Shown here in pieces: positions 33,596-44,854 of a stretch of 64,000 nucleotides of DNA (position 1 is the first letter of the stretch; every line of letters starts with the position of its first letter). The DNA is taken from contig NW_027506876.1 in the NCBI RefSeq assembly GCF_052324685.1, forward strand, positions 2,090,001 to 2,154,000, read 5' to 3'. The notes below the pieces were generated by a model. The model did no database searches and was not told the origin of the DNA. It was given only the letters and a program-made list of their open reading frames with translations. The position numbers and the translations under genes are program-made. Source of the stretch: Brachyhypopomus gauderio (lineage: Eukaryota > Chordata > Actinopteri > Gymnotiformes > Hypopomidae).

Positions 33596-35595
33596 TGTCA
33601 CACTACGGTCCACGAACCCTTCCTTTGGGGTGTGTGTTAACGTCTGCGTCTACTCGTCTGCGTCAGTGTATCTCCGTGGGTGCGGGTGTGTCTTGTAATT
33701 ATCCGTCTCACCTGTGGCTCGTCTCGTCATCACGTGGGGTTGATGTGGTCTGTCTATTTAATGTGTGTTCGCGCAGTGTCTTGTGCTCGTCGTTGTCTAA
33801 GTCTGCACGTCGCGTTGTATGTTTGAGTGTTTATCGTGCGTTGTTGCGCAATCCACGTGTGCAAATAAAAGTGACGTCTGTCGCAACAAGGACTCTGTGT
33901 CTCGTCCGTCTGCCGCCGCCCAGCGTCACAGAACGACGAGCCGACAAAAGACACCCCAAGCATGCCAGGCTACGCCACCAGGCCAAAGAGGGACCAGCGT
34001 CCTAGCAAGCGACGCCATGCCTCTTCTTCAGACCAGCGCAACACCACCACGCCGACTCCCGAGCAGCTGAAACTGGATCCGGTATGCGCGTACATGCTGT
34101 GCGCGGCACGGGAGACCGAGGATCCCGACTTGGCAGAGGAGTTCCGCCAGTCAGCGGTACGGATGTGGAGGGAGCGACATCCCCCTCCCACCAGGGAACT
34201 CTCGCCGATACGGGTGGGCTCAGTGGAGCTCTACGCCACCGAGAAAACCCCAGAGGGCGAGTTCGCAGATGAGGGCTCGGAAGGCGAGGAGGAGGAAGAG
34301 GAAGACCAGGCTCCTTCAGTTTGTTCCGCCCCCACCATATACTACGGTGAGGGTGAAGAGGGGGAAGATGCCTACCCTCCGTCGATATGCGACGCCTCCA
34401 CTGTAAACTACGGTGAGGAAGAGGAGGAGGATTACCCTCCGTCGGTTTGCGACGCCTCCACCGTTAACTATGGTGAAGAAGAGGAGGAGGATTACCCTCC
34501 GTCGGAGTACTCCGCACCTGCCGTAGGGTACGGTGAGGAAGAGGAGGAGTACGAGGAGGAAGACCGTCCTCCATCCGTGCACTCGGGCGTCTCGGAGTGC
34601 ACGGACAGCGAACTCTACTCAGAGGACGAGAGCAGTCCGCCCCCCTCTGAGTGTTCTGCTGGGACTGTGAAGGGGAGGTGGACCCCGTCCTCAGATCGCA
34701 CCGGAGGAGAGAGGATGGACTGCTCCCGGGGTGGCAGCCTATGAGTTGGAGCCGGGGCAGCGAGGCGACCGAGATGGAGGTGGAAGAGCCCGCGGTCGAC
34801 TTCAGAGGACGGTCGCGGAGCGAGGTGGGCGTACCATACGGCCAGCTGGGGGGCGCGTCCGCCAGCCGCGCTGCACCCGGCGCGTCCGCCAGCCGCGCTG
34901 CACCCGGCTGACCGCTGCAGCACCTGCAGCTCCCGATCTCTCTCCCCTTATCGCGTAGTCTGGCGCCTGTTTCGTGTGTGTGCGTGCCAGTGTTTGTAAG
35001 TCTGCCCGTGTGTCTACCAAATCCCTTTTTCCCGTTTGTTCCTCTGTGTGTAAGTGTCCCTGTGTGTATGTTCGTAAACGTCCCGTTAAATGTGTATTTT
35101 CCCCCGTCTTCCCAGGGAGGGTGTTCTAAGCTGTTCGTGGCGGACTCTCCACTGAGGGCGGGCATCTCCCAGACGCAGGACTGGGCGCTTCGGATCCGCC
35201 CATCGACGTGGGTTCGGGGCACTCGGTCCTGTTGGCACCCCGGGACGGGTAGTGCCCTTGGTGGGGGCGTCTGTCACGCTACGGTCCCCGAACCCTTCCT
35301 TTGGGGCGTGTGTTAACGTTGTCTGCGTCAGTGTATCTCCGTAGGTGCAGGTGTGTCTTGTAATTATCCGTCTCACCTGTGGCTCGTCTCGTCATCACGT
35401 GGGGTTGATGTGGTCTGTCTATTTAATGTGCGTTCGCACAGTGTCTTGTGCTCGTCGTTGTCTAAGTCTGCACGTCACGTTGTATGTTTGAGTGTTTATC
35501 GTGCACTATTGCGCAATCCATGTGTGCAAATAAAATTGACGTCTGTCGCAACAAGGACTCTGTGTCTCGCCCGTCTACCGCCGCCCAGCATCACA
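33596..35595 (+). mobile_element. complete non-autonomous LTR retroelement, 2,000 bp
   Basis: The left LTR is 33596-33930 and the right LTR 35272-35595. Both run TGTCAC...TCACA with AATAAAA just inside the end. A perfect 5-bp duplication AAGAA flanks the element (33591-33595, 35596-35600). The LTRs differ by roughly 5% plus a small indel by eye, so it is not very old. The interior has one acidic-protein frame and no protease, RT, RNase H or integrase. It must have been copied by another element's enzymes. Related copies: a solo LTR at 19232 and a truncated one at 29229. Confidence 0.93.
33962..34744 (+). CDS. acidic tandem-repeat protein of the non-autonomous LTR element
   Basis: A 260-aa open frame whose ATG lies 31 nt after the left LTR. 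The N-terminus is basic (TRPKRDQRPSKRRHAS). Residues 36-75 look helical and contain PVCAYMLCAARETEDPDLAE. From about residue 95 comes a very acidic repeat of 20-25 aa units on the theme PPSVCDASTVNYGEEEEEDY (about five copies), then VKGRWTPSSDRTGGERMDCS. I do not recognise a domain. Its placement directly after the LTR is where gag normally sits, so a Gag-like role is inference. The repeat design also occurs in the 30.0-30.7 kb copy, which suggests the frame has been maintained. Confidence 0.6.
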   Translation: MPGYATRPKRDQRPSKRRHASSSDQRNTTTPTPEQLKLDPVCAYMLCAARETEDPDLAEEFRQSAVRMWRERHPPPTRELSPIRVGSVELYATEKTPEGEFADEGSEGEEEEEEDQAPSVCSAPTIYYGEGEEGEDAYPPSICDASTVNYGEEEEEDYPPSVCDASTVNYGEEEEEDYPPSEYSAPAVGYGEEEEEYEEEDRPPSVHSGVSECTDSELYSEDESSPPPSECSAGTVKGRWTPSSDRTGGERMDCSRGGSL

Positions 35596-35736
35596 AAGAA
35601 AATAGTACAAATTAATAAAAAATAACTCCAAGATGGTAAATATAGTATAGATATATGTGTTAATGATTATACATTTGTAATAAAAACTCAAAACATCATT
35701 ATTTTACATTAAATTGAAAATAAATGTGTGATTCTG

Positions 35737-36110
35737 ACTAGGACCTTGAAAGGCACTTTATAATGATAATGACCCAAATACATTACTAGTGAGGTTTACT
35801 GGAATCTGAGGTTCTGCGCCTGCTTGATTTTTTGTAAGTTTGGAAATAGTATTAAAAAGAAATCTAGGATTGTTTTTATTTTTCTCTATCAGTGAGGCTA
35901 GGTATGCTGAGCGTGCTTTAGCGAGTGCCCGTTTGTAGTCAATAATGCTATCCTTCCAGGCACAGTAGAATACTTCCAACTTAGTAGATCGCCATTTACG
36001 CTCTAATTTACGTGCTATTTGTTTTAAGTTTCTAGTTTGGTCAGTGTACCACGGAGCGAGTTTTTTAGATCAAGTCTTTTTATATTTGAGTGGAGCTACT
36101 ATATCTAGAG
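35737..36110 (-). pseudogene. LINE ORF2 linker fragment
   Basis: Minus strand: LAPWYTDQTRNLKQIARKLE then RKWRSTKLEVFYCAWKDSII and YLASLIEKNKNNPRFLFNTI. This is the endonuclease-to-RT linker typical of L2/Rex-like LINEs. It ends at the Harbinger insertion site (CTG, 36111). Confidence 0.8.
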
Positions 36111-36168
36111 CTGGGACCTCATGTACGAACGGTGCGTACGCACAAAAACATTGCGTATGCTATGTTTC

Positions 36169-36590
36169 TGTTACACACGTCACACGGGGCCGCTGAATGA
36201 CGTGTTCAAGACTGCTTTATTCTGTTTAATACAACACAGCACAGTACAACGTTAGCGCTATTCATCTATTGACTATACGTCTCAGCTTGTGTCTATTACA
36301 GTCATCAACTTTAGCACCATTAAAATATAAGGAAACAGGTCTAAACATTAACAAGAAATGCCCGAAAGGGGTTGAAAACGTGCTTACTACTACACGGTAA
36401 CAGCATCAGTAACTGACGTCGGTTAGCATTTTAGCAAATATAACTTAACAGGTTCCCTTCACTTCAAACTACACTCTTTCGGTGCCACATCTGAACATTA
36501 AAACCGGAAAGTGAACAAAACTTCAGCCTCAATAAAATGAAAACTTATAGGGGGATGTACTTTCCCAACATTCATGTCCTGGGTGCCACA
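36169..36590 (-). repeat. 3' LTR of the Gypsy element (422 bp)
   Basis: On minus it begins TGTGGCACCC after the purine tract and ends TGTGACGTGTGTAACA at the TTTC target duplication. It has the TG...CA ends of LTRs. Confidence 0.88.
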
Positions 36591-37043
36591 CCCTCCCCTG
36601 CTTAATAAAGAAAAAGAAAAAAAATGACTCATCAAATTTTTTTCTTTTTTTCCATTACTAATACCCACAACAGTATCCATTGAGTAGCCATAGCGGGTTT
36701 CCCACCCTCTGTGAGCAGTGTTACACTTTATTTAGTTGTCATCTGTCTTTTACTGCTCAACCCTCGTGTGCGAAATAACCACCATATTTCCCCAGCGAAA
36801 TAAACAATTTCACCTCACAGTGTATTCTTGAACCGCGGTAACCAGGCGCATCATTGGCTCACATTTTCATGTTGTCTGTTACCACTACCAAAGATCTTTT
36901 TTTCAATTAGACACTCTTATTTGTGTTATTCTCCTCTTGATGATCTTTTCAGCATGTCCGTTCTGTCTTGTTTATCTCAGTTTTGTTTTTGCTTTTTTTT
37001 TGTTTGTTAACTCGTTGACTTAAGTTATGCGGTCGTTCAGCCT

Positions 37044-38669
37044 TCAGCAAACTGTCTGTGTAATGTTGGTTGTCCACGGTCTCCATAGTCTCTGGGAGCA
37101 TGCAGGTGGGACACTCACCTTGGCACAGCCTATACCTGCCTCTCTGGTGGTTGGCTGTCCTAGCTGGTCGTAGGTGAAGACACGAGGCCGCCGGCGCTCT
37201 CTCGGTGGGTATGAGTGGGGTCGGAGTGTACGGTGTTCCTCTGTGTCTGAGTCTCCATCTCTCTGGTGGAGCTGTTCTTCCTCAGAGGGATGCTCACTGC
37301 ACTGCTCTTGGTCTTGTTCGTGCTGTCCATAATCCACCATACTTTGCTCCACAGGTTGATTGACCACTGCTTGGGATTCCTCCAGCTCATGGGTCTCAGC
37401 CTCTGCAGTGGGATGAGGTCTGTTATTTTCACAGATATCGAGACATGGGGACTCCCACACTAGGGCACCTTCTTCCTCACTGTCTGTTTCTGTATCCTCT
37501 TGTAATGGCTGTCGTTTCTTCTTGTTCCTTGTTGCTGTCTTTCCCTTCTGCTTGTTTGATGGTTTCTCTATTCTTTCTAGAGGCAAGCTATCACAGGGAA
37601 GGAGCAGGTTCCTGTGAACAGGGCTCTTCCCTCCCTGTTCCGACTTAATTTCATAAACTGGGCTGTCTGGAGTCTTCTGGCTGACAACCACATACAGCGC
37701 ATCCTCCCAATATGAACGGAGTTTTCCCGGTCCTCCTCTCTCCTTGAAATTGCGTAGCAACACCCTGTTGCCGGGATACAGCTGGACCCCATGTGCCTTT
37801 CGGTCATAGTAATACTTGCCCCTTGACGACTCCTTCTGTGCTGCTGCTGCTGCTATTGCATAGGCTTCTTTCATTTGAGATTGCCATTTTTGCACATACT
37901 CCTCATAACTTACATGGTGGTTATCACTTAGTAAGTTAAACATTATGTCGATTGGGAGTCTGGGGGTGCGGCCAAACAACAAATAATATGGCGAGAACCC
38001 TGTGGCTTCACTCCGAGTGCAATTGTAGGCATGTACTACCTTTGCAAGTGATTGTTTCCAGTCTGCCTTTTCATTGTTGGTGAGAGTCCTGAGCATGGAG
38101 AGGAGGGTTCTGTTGAAGCGCTCAACTTGTCCGTTCCCCTGTGGGTGGTATGGTGTCGTGTGGGAGCCACGTAGCCCGCAGACCTTCTGGAGCTGGGAAA
38201 ACAACTGATTTTCAAATTCACAACCCATGTCATGATGGATTCTCTGTGAGAAGCCAAAGTTCAGGGCAAAATCACCAAACACTTTATCCACCACCGTCTT
38301 TGCTGACTTGTTTGTTGTGGCATATGCTTTTGCAAAGCGGGTAAAATGATCCATCACTACCAAGATGTATTCGTATCCATGTTTGCATGTCTCTAGGTGA
38401 AGAAAGTCTATGGATACCAACTCAAAAGGGTAAGTGGTAGTGATAGAGGTCAGTGGGGCTTTATGGGCCCTGTTGGGACGTTTTCTCTTAAGGCATTCAC
38501 AGGCATGCATCACAAAATGTTCAACGTCATGTTGCATTCCGGGCCAATAAAATCTGTCTCTTATTAAATCCCAGTGTTCTTTCCGTACCCAAGTGTCCCA
38601 TTTCTTTATGAAGTTCTCTAAATACCATATCATGGTGTTCTTTAGGAAGGACAAGCTGGTCTCTGCCAT
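37044..38669 (-). pseudogene. Gypsy integrase and C-terminal tail (541-aa open part)
   Basis: Reads DRFYWPGMQHDVEHFVMHAC (the end of the zinc-binding domain). The catalytic core has Asp in SIDFLHLE, Asp in HHDMGCEFE and Glu in HPQGNGQVERFNRTL, so the D,D,E triad is present. A GPGKLRSYWEDALYVVV segment and an acidic/basic C-tail follow. Its first part lies in another frame upstream (38988-38669), so integrase is split by a frameshift. Confidence 0.88.
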
Positions 38670-38988
38670 TCACTCGCCTGTAGAGGACCCCATCATCATT
38701 CACGTAAAGTCTGCTCCACTGTCTCAGCAGAACTTTCACATTGGGTGGCTCATTTTTGACTGCTTGGACTTTGGGCAGATACTCACTAATTTTGTAATGT
38801 AGTACAGGCCCAATCACAGCATCACGTTCTTGACTCACCCTGATTTCCTCTGGAGACAGGGTTTTTCCAGCTGGGGATGACGTACTGTCCTGCACTAAAT
38901 GGATGCCATTCTGACTGAAAATGTAGCTCCCAGGGCCTTTCTGTAACAAAACGCTGTCTGCAGCAGCCTTTATCACATCTTGTTTCAC
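38527..38988 (-). pseudogene. Gypsy integrase N-terminal part (out of frame with the core)
   Basis: Contains GHLGTERTLGF of the His-His-Cys-Cys domain and the VNGRDQLVLPKEHHDMVFRE lead-in. A frameshift near 38600 separates it from the catalytic core. Confidence 0.8.
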
Positions 38989-39000
38989 CTCAACTGTGCA

Positions 39001-39858
39001 CTATGTCATGTATTGGCTGATGTCAAGTGGTAACCTGGACAGGCCATCAGCATCAGCATTCTTCTTGCCTGGCCTGTATCTGATTGTGAAGTTAAAGTCA
39101 GCCAGTTCACCAACCCAGCGATGTCCAGTGGCATTTAGTTTTGCTGTTGTGAGGACATAGGTCAAGGGGTTGTTGTCTGTGTACACAACAAAATGTGGGG
39201 CATAATAAAGGTAGTCTCGGAAGCGCTCACATATTGCCCATTTCAAGCCTAGGAATTCCAGTTTTCCAGAATGCATATGGTAGTTTTTTTCTGGGGGTGT
39301 CAGTGTGCGTGATCCATATGCAATCACCCTCATTTTGCCTGCCTGGTGCTGGTACAATACTGCCCCTAGGCCTTCTTGTGAAGCATCACAGTGGAGTATG
39401 AAGGGCTGTGTAAAATCAGGGTACCCTAGAATAGGTGGCTCTGTCAGACTGTCTGTAAGTTTATTTAAAGCTTCTTGATGGCTGTCTGTCCAAATAATGG
39501 TCGTGTTTGGTGGTGGTCGCCCCTTTTGTTTTGTATTCACCCGCTTTCCTCTTATTTTAGTCACAGGTGGTGCTGTTTTGTCTGTGGGTAGAGTCAAGAG
39601 TTGATACAGTGGCTTGGCTATTTTTGAAAAGTCAGGGATGTATGATCTGTAATATGAGAGAAAACCTAGGACTCGGCTCAGCTCCCCTACAGTGGTTGGT
39701 GGTTTCTCTTTCAGTGCTTGTACTGGGGCTATTTCAGCTGGATCCATAGTATAACCCTGTTCTGACACCATGCGTCCCAGAAATCTAACTTGACGCTTAA
39801 AGACATCACATTTGTGTGGGGTGAGCTTGACACCATGTTTTTGGTATCTCTGTAGCAC
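39001..39858 (-). pseudogene. Gypsy RT thumb and RNase H
   Basis: Contains [20 protein letters not shown] (RT thumb/connection), LHCDASQEGLGAVLYQ (RNase H first Asp), GKLEFLGLKWAICERFRDYL (Glu) and VVYTDNNPLTYVL (Asp), then NADADGLSRLP. A stop codon at 39003-39001 separates it from the integrase lead-in in the same frame. Confidence 0.9.
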
Positions 39859-40991
39859 TTCTCGGGGAGTGTACCAAATGGGGAGTGTACCAAATTGTCA
39901 TCTAAATAGGGCTGACAGTTAACGTCCCTAAGACCCTTTAGACCCTCCTCCATGCTCCTTTGAAACTCCGCTGGGGCCGAACTCAGGCCAAATGGTATGC
40001 GGTTCCACTGGTACAAGCCCCAAGGAGTAATGAATGCTGTGAGGGGGCGGCTTTCTGGGTCGAGGAAGCCCTGGTGATAGGCTTTGCCTTGGTCAAGGAC
40101 AGAGAACCAGGAGCTGCCATGTAGAGAATCCAACATATCTTGGATCTTTGGGATTGGATGCCTGTCTGGTACTGATTTTCTGTTAAGCTCTCTGTAGTCG
40201 CAGCACAGCCTCAGTTCACCTGATTTTTTCCGGACACAGACAATTGGCGAAGAATATGACGACCTTGATTCGGAAATCCATCCTCGGCTTAACAGGTCTT
40301 CCAGATAGTCCTTTACCTCCTGATGCAAAGGCTTTGGCACTGAAACATAGGTCTTTTTCACTGGTGTTTTGTCGTGTAGAGTAATATGCATATTTAGAAA
40401 GGGAATGCATCCCACGTCTTTGTCAATATAAGCAAAAGCATGGCACTCCTCTCGCAGCAGCTGTCTCACTATTTTCTGTTGGTCACAACTGAGATGGTCT
40501 AGGCTGACAGGGGGATCCCACTGAGGCGGCTTGTGGTTGGGCTGGGAGTTGCTGGAGATCTCATTCACCTGAATGGGAACTTCCGTGTCAGCGTTCAGTC
40601 CTTCCGATGTCTTCCCTGGGTTTTCAACTGTAACTGGATGCACTGCCTTTATTTCCTCCAGGTGGCCCAGGATGGTACGAGGAGACAAGGTGAGTTTTTG
40701 CTTATTTGTGTTAGCAATGGAGATTGGAATGTATACTGTTCTTCCCTGCCTGACCGTGACCAGTCCCTCTTGTACAACCAGGCCCTCTGGCCATGGTGAC
40801 GCAGCATCAGGAATAAACAAAAGGCTTTGGCCTGCATACTGGGGCCCTACATGTGCACGAACAAATGTAGTGCTTATCTGTGTTGCAGCCAGGTTTATCG
40901 CCTTGTTCCCTGTAAGGACAGTCCCTACCCTGTGATTTTCGTCTGGTGTCTGCAATAATTTCAGCACGGACTTGGCTGTTTTGACTGACAC
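39729..40991 (-). pseudogene. Gypsy reverse transcriptase (fingers/palm)
   Basis: RT blocks: [65 protein letters not shown], and the active site [11 protein letters not shown] (Tyr-Leu-Asp-Asp). A frameshift near 39860-39900 breaks the link to the thumb/RNase H. It is also out of frame with the upstream gag-protease frame. Confidence 0.92.
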
Positions 40992-41029
40992 TGAGAATGT
41001 TTGACTGGTTGTCCATATACTCTTTGTTT

Positions 41030-42967
41030 TTAAATGGTTTTGGCCACTATTTCCTCTATTACATTGAAGCCAATTATAGGCTGTTCTGCCACACTGGGGT
41101 TACTAGAGACTAACATGGGCACCAATAGCGTCTCTGCTGAGTGATTATCACCATCCAGGGAAAACTCTGTCTCTATCCATCCCTCATATGGTATCTCACT
41201 TCCATTTGCAGCTAATGCAACTAGTGGCTCAGATAAGAGCTCAGTCAGTGGTCTTGTTTTGCTGTGAGGAAGGTTTTTCTTCCTCCAGTCATTGTTTAAA
41301 AGACTTACTTGAGCTCCGGTGTCCCATAAAGCTTCCACGGGTACCTTGTCAAGGTGGCATTGGACAACACACCTTCTCCCAATGAGATTTATGAGCTTGG
41401 TTTGACGTTGTGTGGGGATATAGCTACTAAGCTGGGGTGGAACAGCTGCACTGTTGAGCTTGCCTGGGGTCTTTGGTGAGCCTGCAGGCTTTGCCTGCTG
41501 AGATGCAATGTCTATGTGGGACCTGGGGAGAGGTCGGGCTACTGCAGGTCCCTTCTCAGCAACCCCATCCTGTTTCCCTGTAGGTTTCTTCCTTGTCTGC
41601 AGCCACGAGACAGATGGCTCTTGGCCACAGCGGAAACAGTGGCGACATGTCTCACCAGTCCCCGTCTCTCTGCACACCTGACATCCTCTGGGCCTTCTCA
41701 CTGGTGGTGACTTTCGACTTGGCCCTGCTGACTCTGTGTATAACTTTTTAATCTCCTGGACGTCCGACCTGATGCCTTCAATTAGCTTAACGGTCTCTGC
41801 ATCCGGTCCTTCATTTTGTGTTCGTTTCTTTTTGTTGCTTTGGTCATTCTCTTTGATGCGTCTTTCCACATGTGCGCCGTCCTCTTTGTTTGTGGGCAAG
41901 TAGTCAGATTGTGCCTCTGTGTGTATTTCACTTACTCTGGGTGGTTTCTTAAGCTTGTTCTGTCGCTCCAACTCAATACTGGAGGCCTCATTCACTTTTT
42001 CAATTAAGACTTCATCTGTAACTTTTGGGTCGCTCAGTAGTGGTTTTAGCTGAAACTTGACAGCTTCACTTAACAACCCAGTCTCCAGTGACCGTAAGAA
42101 CTTACGTTGGATCAGGTTGGTGCTGAAGTGTTCTCCCTCATCTTCTTCACCAGATTTACAGAGCAGTTTCTCTCTCAATTCTATTGCTCTGAACAGAAAG
42201 GCTTGGGCAGACTCTCTGGGGTCTTGTGAAATGTTCATGAGTCTATGGAGTAGGTCTGATGATGAGTCTACTTTGTAATGTCCTCTTAATATAACTCTTA
42301 ATGTAGACAGACTGAGGTCTCGCTTCACTTCTAGTAGGTCTCCGAGATGGAGGCCGGGGCTAACGGCTTTAATTACTGCCTCAATGATTTCATCCTCAGA
42401 ATAGCCTTTCTTCAGGCCAGACTCAATCTGGTTGGTCAGACTCGTAAAAGAGAGTTTGTCTCTTTGGCCTGCTTCCCCTATTTGGCCCCATATTTTGAAA
42501 TCTTTCCTTAAAGTCACTTCTGGCACCCTGAGGGTTGCGGGAGGGTTGGTTTCCCCTTTCCTGGCCAGCGTTGTGTTACTCAGCTGAGTCTCTAATGTTC
42601 CTATCTTCTCCTCCAGCTCGCGCCGTTCTTCTTCTTGTGACCTCTGAAGTTGTTTGTATTCATGTCTCAGTCTCTCCATTTCAGTGAGCTCTGCATTCTG
42701 TAATACTGGTTCAGTTGTATCCTGTACTTCTGGTGACTGCATGAACAACTGAAGATTACCAATGAACTGCTGGAACACCTCTGGCTCTTCGTGCTCTTTG
42801 GCTTCATCTATCGTGCTTTCTATGATCCTGATCAGGCTTCTGCGTGTGTGCCCTTTAAAGCCCTCACCTGATGGTTCCCTGCACTTAAGATGAGAGAACA
42901 CCCCAAGGAGCCCTGGTGTCTTCAGAGTCCACAGTGCTGCCATGATGTCATCCTGTAGCTGCTCCAT
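41030..42967 (-). CDS. Gypsy Gag-protease (645 aa)
   Basis: Full open frame from an ATG about 108 nt after the LTR end. Residues 1-120 are helical. A coiled segment ([20 protein letters not shown]) follows, then a capsid-like region (residues 180-330). Next is a Cys-rich [20 protein letters not shown] motif near residue 430. The aspartic protease comes last, with [13 protein letters not shown] and [10 protein letters not shown] at its end. Stop at 41030; pol continues in another frame. Of the element's frames this is the one still intact. Confidence 0.88.
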   Translation of the reverse strand: MEQLQDDIMAALWTLKTPGLLGVFSHLKCREPSGEGFKGHTRRSLIRIIESTIDEAKEHEEPEVFQQFIGNLQLFMQSPEVQDTTEPVLQNAELTEMERLRHEYKQLQRSQEEERRELEEKIGTLETQLSNTTLARKGETNPPATLRVPEVTLRKDFKIWGQIGEAGQRDKLSFTSLTNQIESGLKKGYSEDEIIEAVIKAVSPGLHLGDLLEVKRDLSLSTLRVILRGHYKVDSSSDLLHRLMNISQDPRESAQAFLFRAIELREKLLCKSGEEDEGEHFSTNLIQRKFLRSLETGLLSEAVKFQLKPLLSDPKVTDEVLIEKVNEASSIELERQNKLKKPPRVSEIHTEAQSDYLPTNKEDGAHVERRIKENDQSNKKKRTQNEGPDAETVKLIEGIRSDVQEIKKLYTESAGPSRKSPPVRRPRGCQVCRETGTGETCRHCFRCGQEPSVSWLQTRKKPTGKQDGVAEKGPAVARPLPRSHIDIASQQAKPAGSPKTPGKLNSAAVPPQLSSYIPTQRQTKLINLIGRRCVVQCHLDKVPVEALWDTGAQVSLLNNDWRKKNLPHSKTRPLTELLSEPLVALAANGSEIPYEGWIETEFSLDGDNHSAETLLVPMLVSSNPSVAEQPIIGFNVIEEIVAKTI

Positions 42968-43075
42968 ATCGACCGTTTTTGTTTTTTTTTTTGTTTTTTT
43001 TTTAAATTACTTCTAGGTTCGTAGGTTGACTTTGAGGGCGATATTAATTTCTTCTCCTGGCTGGCTCGCCAGATT
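42968..43075 (-). other. Gypsy primer-binding site and leader
   Basis: On minus, AATCTGGCGAGCCAGCCAGG follows the LTR CA end directly. The TGGCGA core is the usual position and look of a tRNA primer-binding site, though the tRNA was not determined. A poly-A/T tract lies next to the gag ATG. Confidence 0.6.
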
Positions 43076-43429
43076 TGTTACACACGTCACATTTCACGCA
43101 AACGGTCAGATGTACGAAATGTGATTTGAACGTGAGAAAGTGCGTACACCTACGACACCTTCACCTCTGGCGTACGCATGTTTCTAATGTGTTTTCGTCA
43201 ATTAGCGACACTTACAGGTGATGCATTGAAATTACAACTATTAAGATATCCTTCACGCACACATTGTAGTAAGCCCTTATTGGGTAAAATAAAGTAAATT
43301 AATCAGAAAATTAAACAGTAAATTAATCAGACAATTTCACTGCCTTACTGAAATAATCATTCAACGTGTTTCCACTTAGCCTAGATTATATAAACATGCA
43401 TTAAATGTTGCACTGGAGTTCTTGGGAGA

Positions 43430-44350
43430 TGGCAGCCTTGGCATTACTGGAAGATATTGTTAATGGCCGAATTCGCCGAGAGCGCGTTTTCCGTGACCAT
43501 TATGATTCTTTAGCCCATGATGATGACTGGCTTATAAGGCGTTTCAGATTTCCAAGAACTGTCCTCTTACGCTGAGTTGGGTCCAGTTTTGGAGAGAGAA
43601 ACGCGAGGAGTTGCGCATTGCCAGCGACAACGCTCGGCTTCCTGGCGACTGGCTCGTTTCAAAGAGAACTGGCAGCCTGGTCGGGGATATTCCAGTCATC
43701 TTTGAGCCGGGCCATGCCAGCTGTTTTGGATGGGATCATCTGCATGTCAGCTAGTTATATAAAGTTCCCATATGAAGCGGTTGACCAGGCAAATGCAAAT
43801 GCAAATAATCTGTGATGTAAAAACGTACTAATGTAGTGGCACGTTAGCCTGGATCAACCCAATGATTCGTACATCCTTACAAACTGCATGGTTGGGATAA
43901 GATTACAAGCTAGCAGAGTGCGTGACGGGGGGCTACTTGGTAAGCAACAAAATTTAAGCATTTAAATAAAAACCTTTGACATTTCCAGCTAAGAATAATT
44001 CATTTTAAACATGGGTAATTGTTAAATTACTTAGGAAACAGCAACGTGCTCAAGACGTGGCTGATGACCCTTTGTAATCCACAGACTGACCGGGAGCGGA
44101 GATACAATTCTCTTCATTCTCACACCCGGTCAGTCGTGGAGAGGGCGATTGGGCAGCTGAAAAGTCGGTGGCGCTGGCTGGACAGGATCGGGGGATGCTC
44201 GTGTATCGGCCAGAGAAGGTGTGTCGTATTGTGAGGGCATGTGGGGTCCTGCACAATGTTGCGCACAGGTATGCCGTGCCATTGTTAGAGGTGGTGGAGC
44301 ACCCAGCGAACCCAGAGCCAGAACAAATTAATGCGCAGCGCAAATTTTAA
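43430..44350 (+). pseudogene. Harbinger transposase (HARBI1-like), degenerate
   Basis: It starts MAALALLEDIVNGRIRRERV then DDDWLIRRFRFPRTVLL, the HARBI1-like N-terminus, and hits a stop near 43575. The DDE-nuclease C-terminal part reads YNSLHSHTRSVVERAIGQLK, SRWRWLD, VYRPEKVCRIVRACGVLHNV. The middle is deleted, with several frame breaks. Confidence 0.85.
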
Positions 44351-44479
44351 CCAATTATTTTATTGAGTCGCTGATGCTAGTGAGCGCATCACTGATATTT
44401 TTAGGTGCATTATATTATTCTGCCAGTGTGCATTATTCTGACCCCACAACATTTAAAGCTTCACACACGCTATTCCACT

Positions 44480-44691
44480 CAGACCTTTTGCGCTTTGCCG
44501 TAATGCCACAACGTGCCAAACAAAAAATTTTTCCGCACCTCTACCTCATTCAGGAGCGTCTCTACTTTCACATTCAGTGAAGTTCCTCTTTTTTCCCCGT
44601 TTAGACATGGTTTGTGATAGATCAGAGAGCAAATTTCTCCGGTGCAGGGCAAATTTAAATGAATTTGTATATTTATAGGGGGGCGTCTCAC
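44480..44691 (-). pseudogene. Harbinger Myb/SANT-like protein fragment
   Basis: The minus strand has FTEC-ESR and LNVKVETLLNEVEVRKNFLF, which aligns with ECEVEALVSEVEARKDVLFG of the second Harbinger copy. It is the DNA-binding partner protein found in Harbinger elements, opposite in orientation to the transposase, and is truncated. Confidence 0.65.
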
Positions 44692-44854
44692 CGTGTGCGC
44701 TCAATTCCACGTTGATTGGGATGTACAAAAGAAATGTGCGTGGATTCTTTGATACATCCAGAATTTTTTATGCGTACGCCATTTTCTGGATTTGTACGTA
44801 CGTCAATAAAAAAAAATAAAATCCACGCAAGTCTTTGTACATGCTAGCTTGTAA

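Larger units (their letters stand above)
36169..43091 (-). mobile_element. Ty3/Gypsy LTR retrotransposon, 6.9 kb, inserted in Harbinger; 5' LTR collapsed to 16 bp
   Basis: The element is flanked by TTTC on both sides (36165-36168, 43092-43095). The minus-orientation 3' LTR is 36169-36590 (TGTGGCACCC... to ...GTGTGTAACA), preceded by the purine tract AGCAGGGGAGGG. At the other end only 16 bp of LTR remain (43076-43091), followed directly by a primer-binding-like TGGCGAGCCAGCC. Order on minus: gag-protease, RT, RNase H, integrase. Frameshifts and a stop break pol, so this copy is inactive. Confidence 0.93.
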
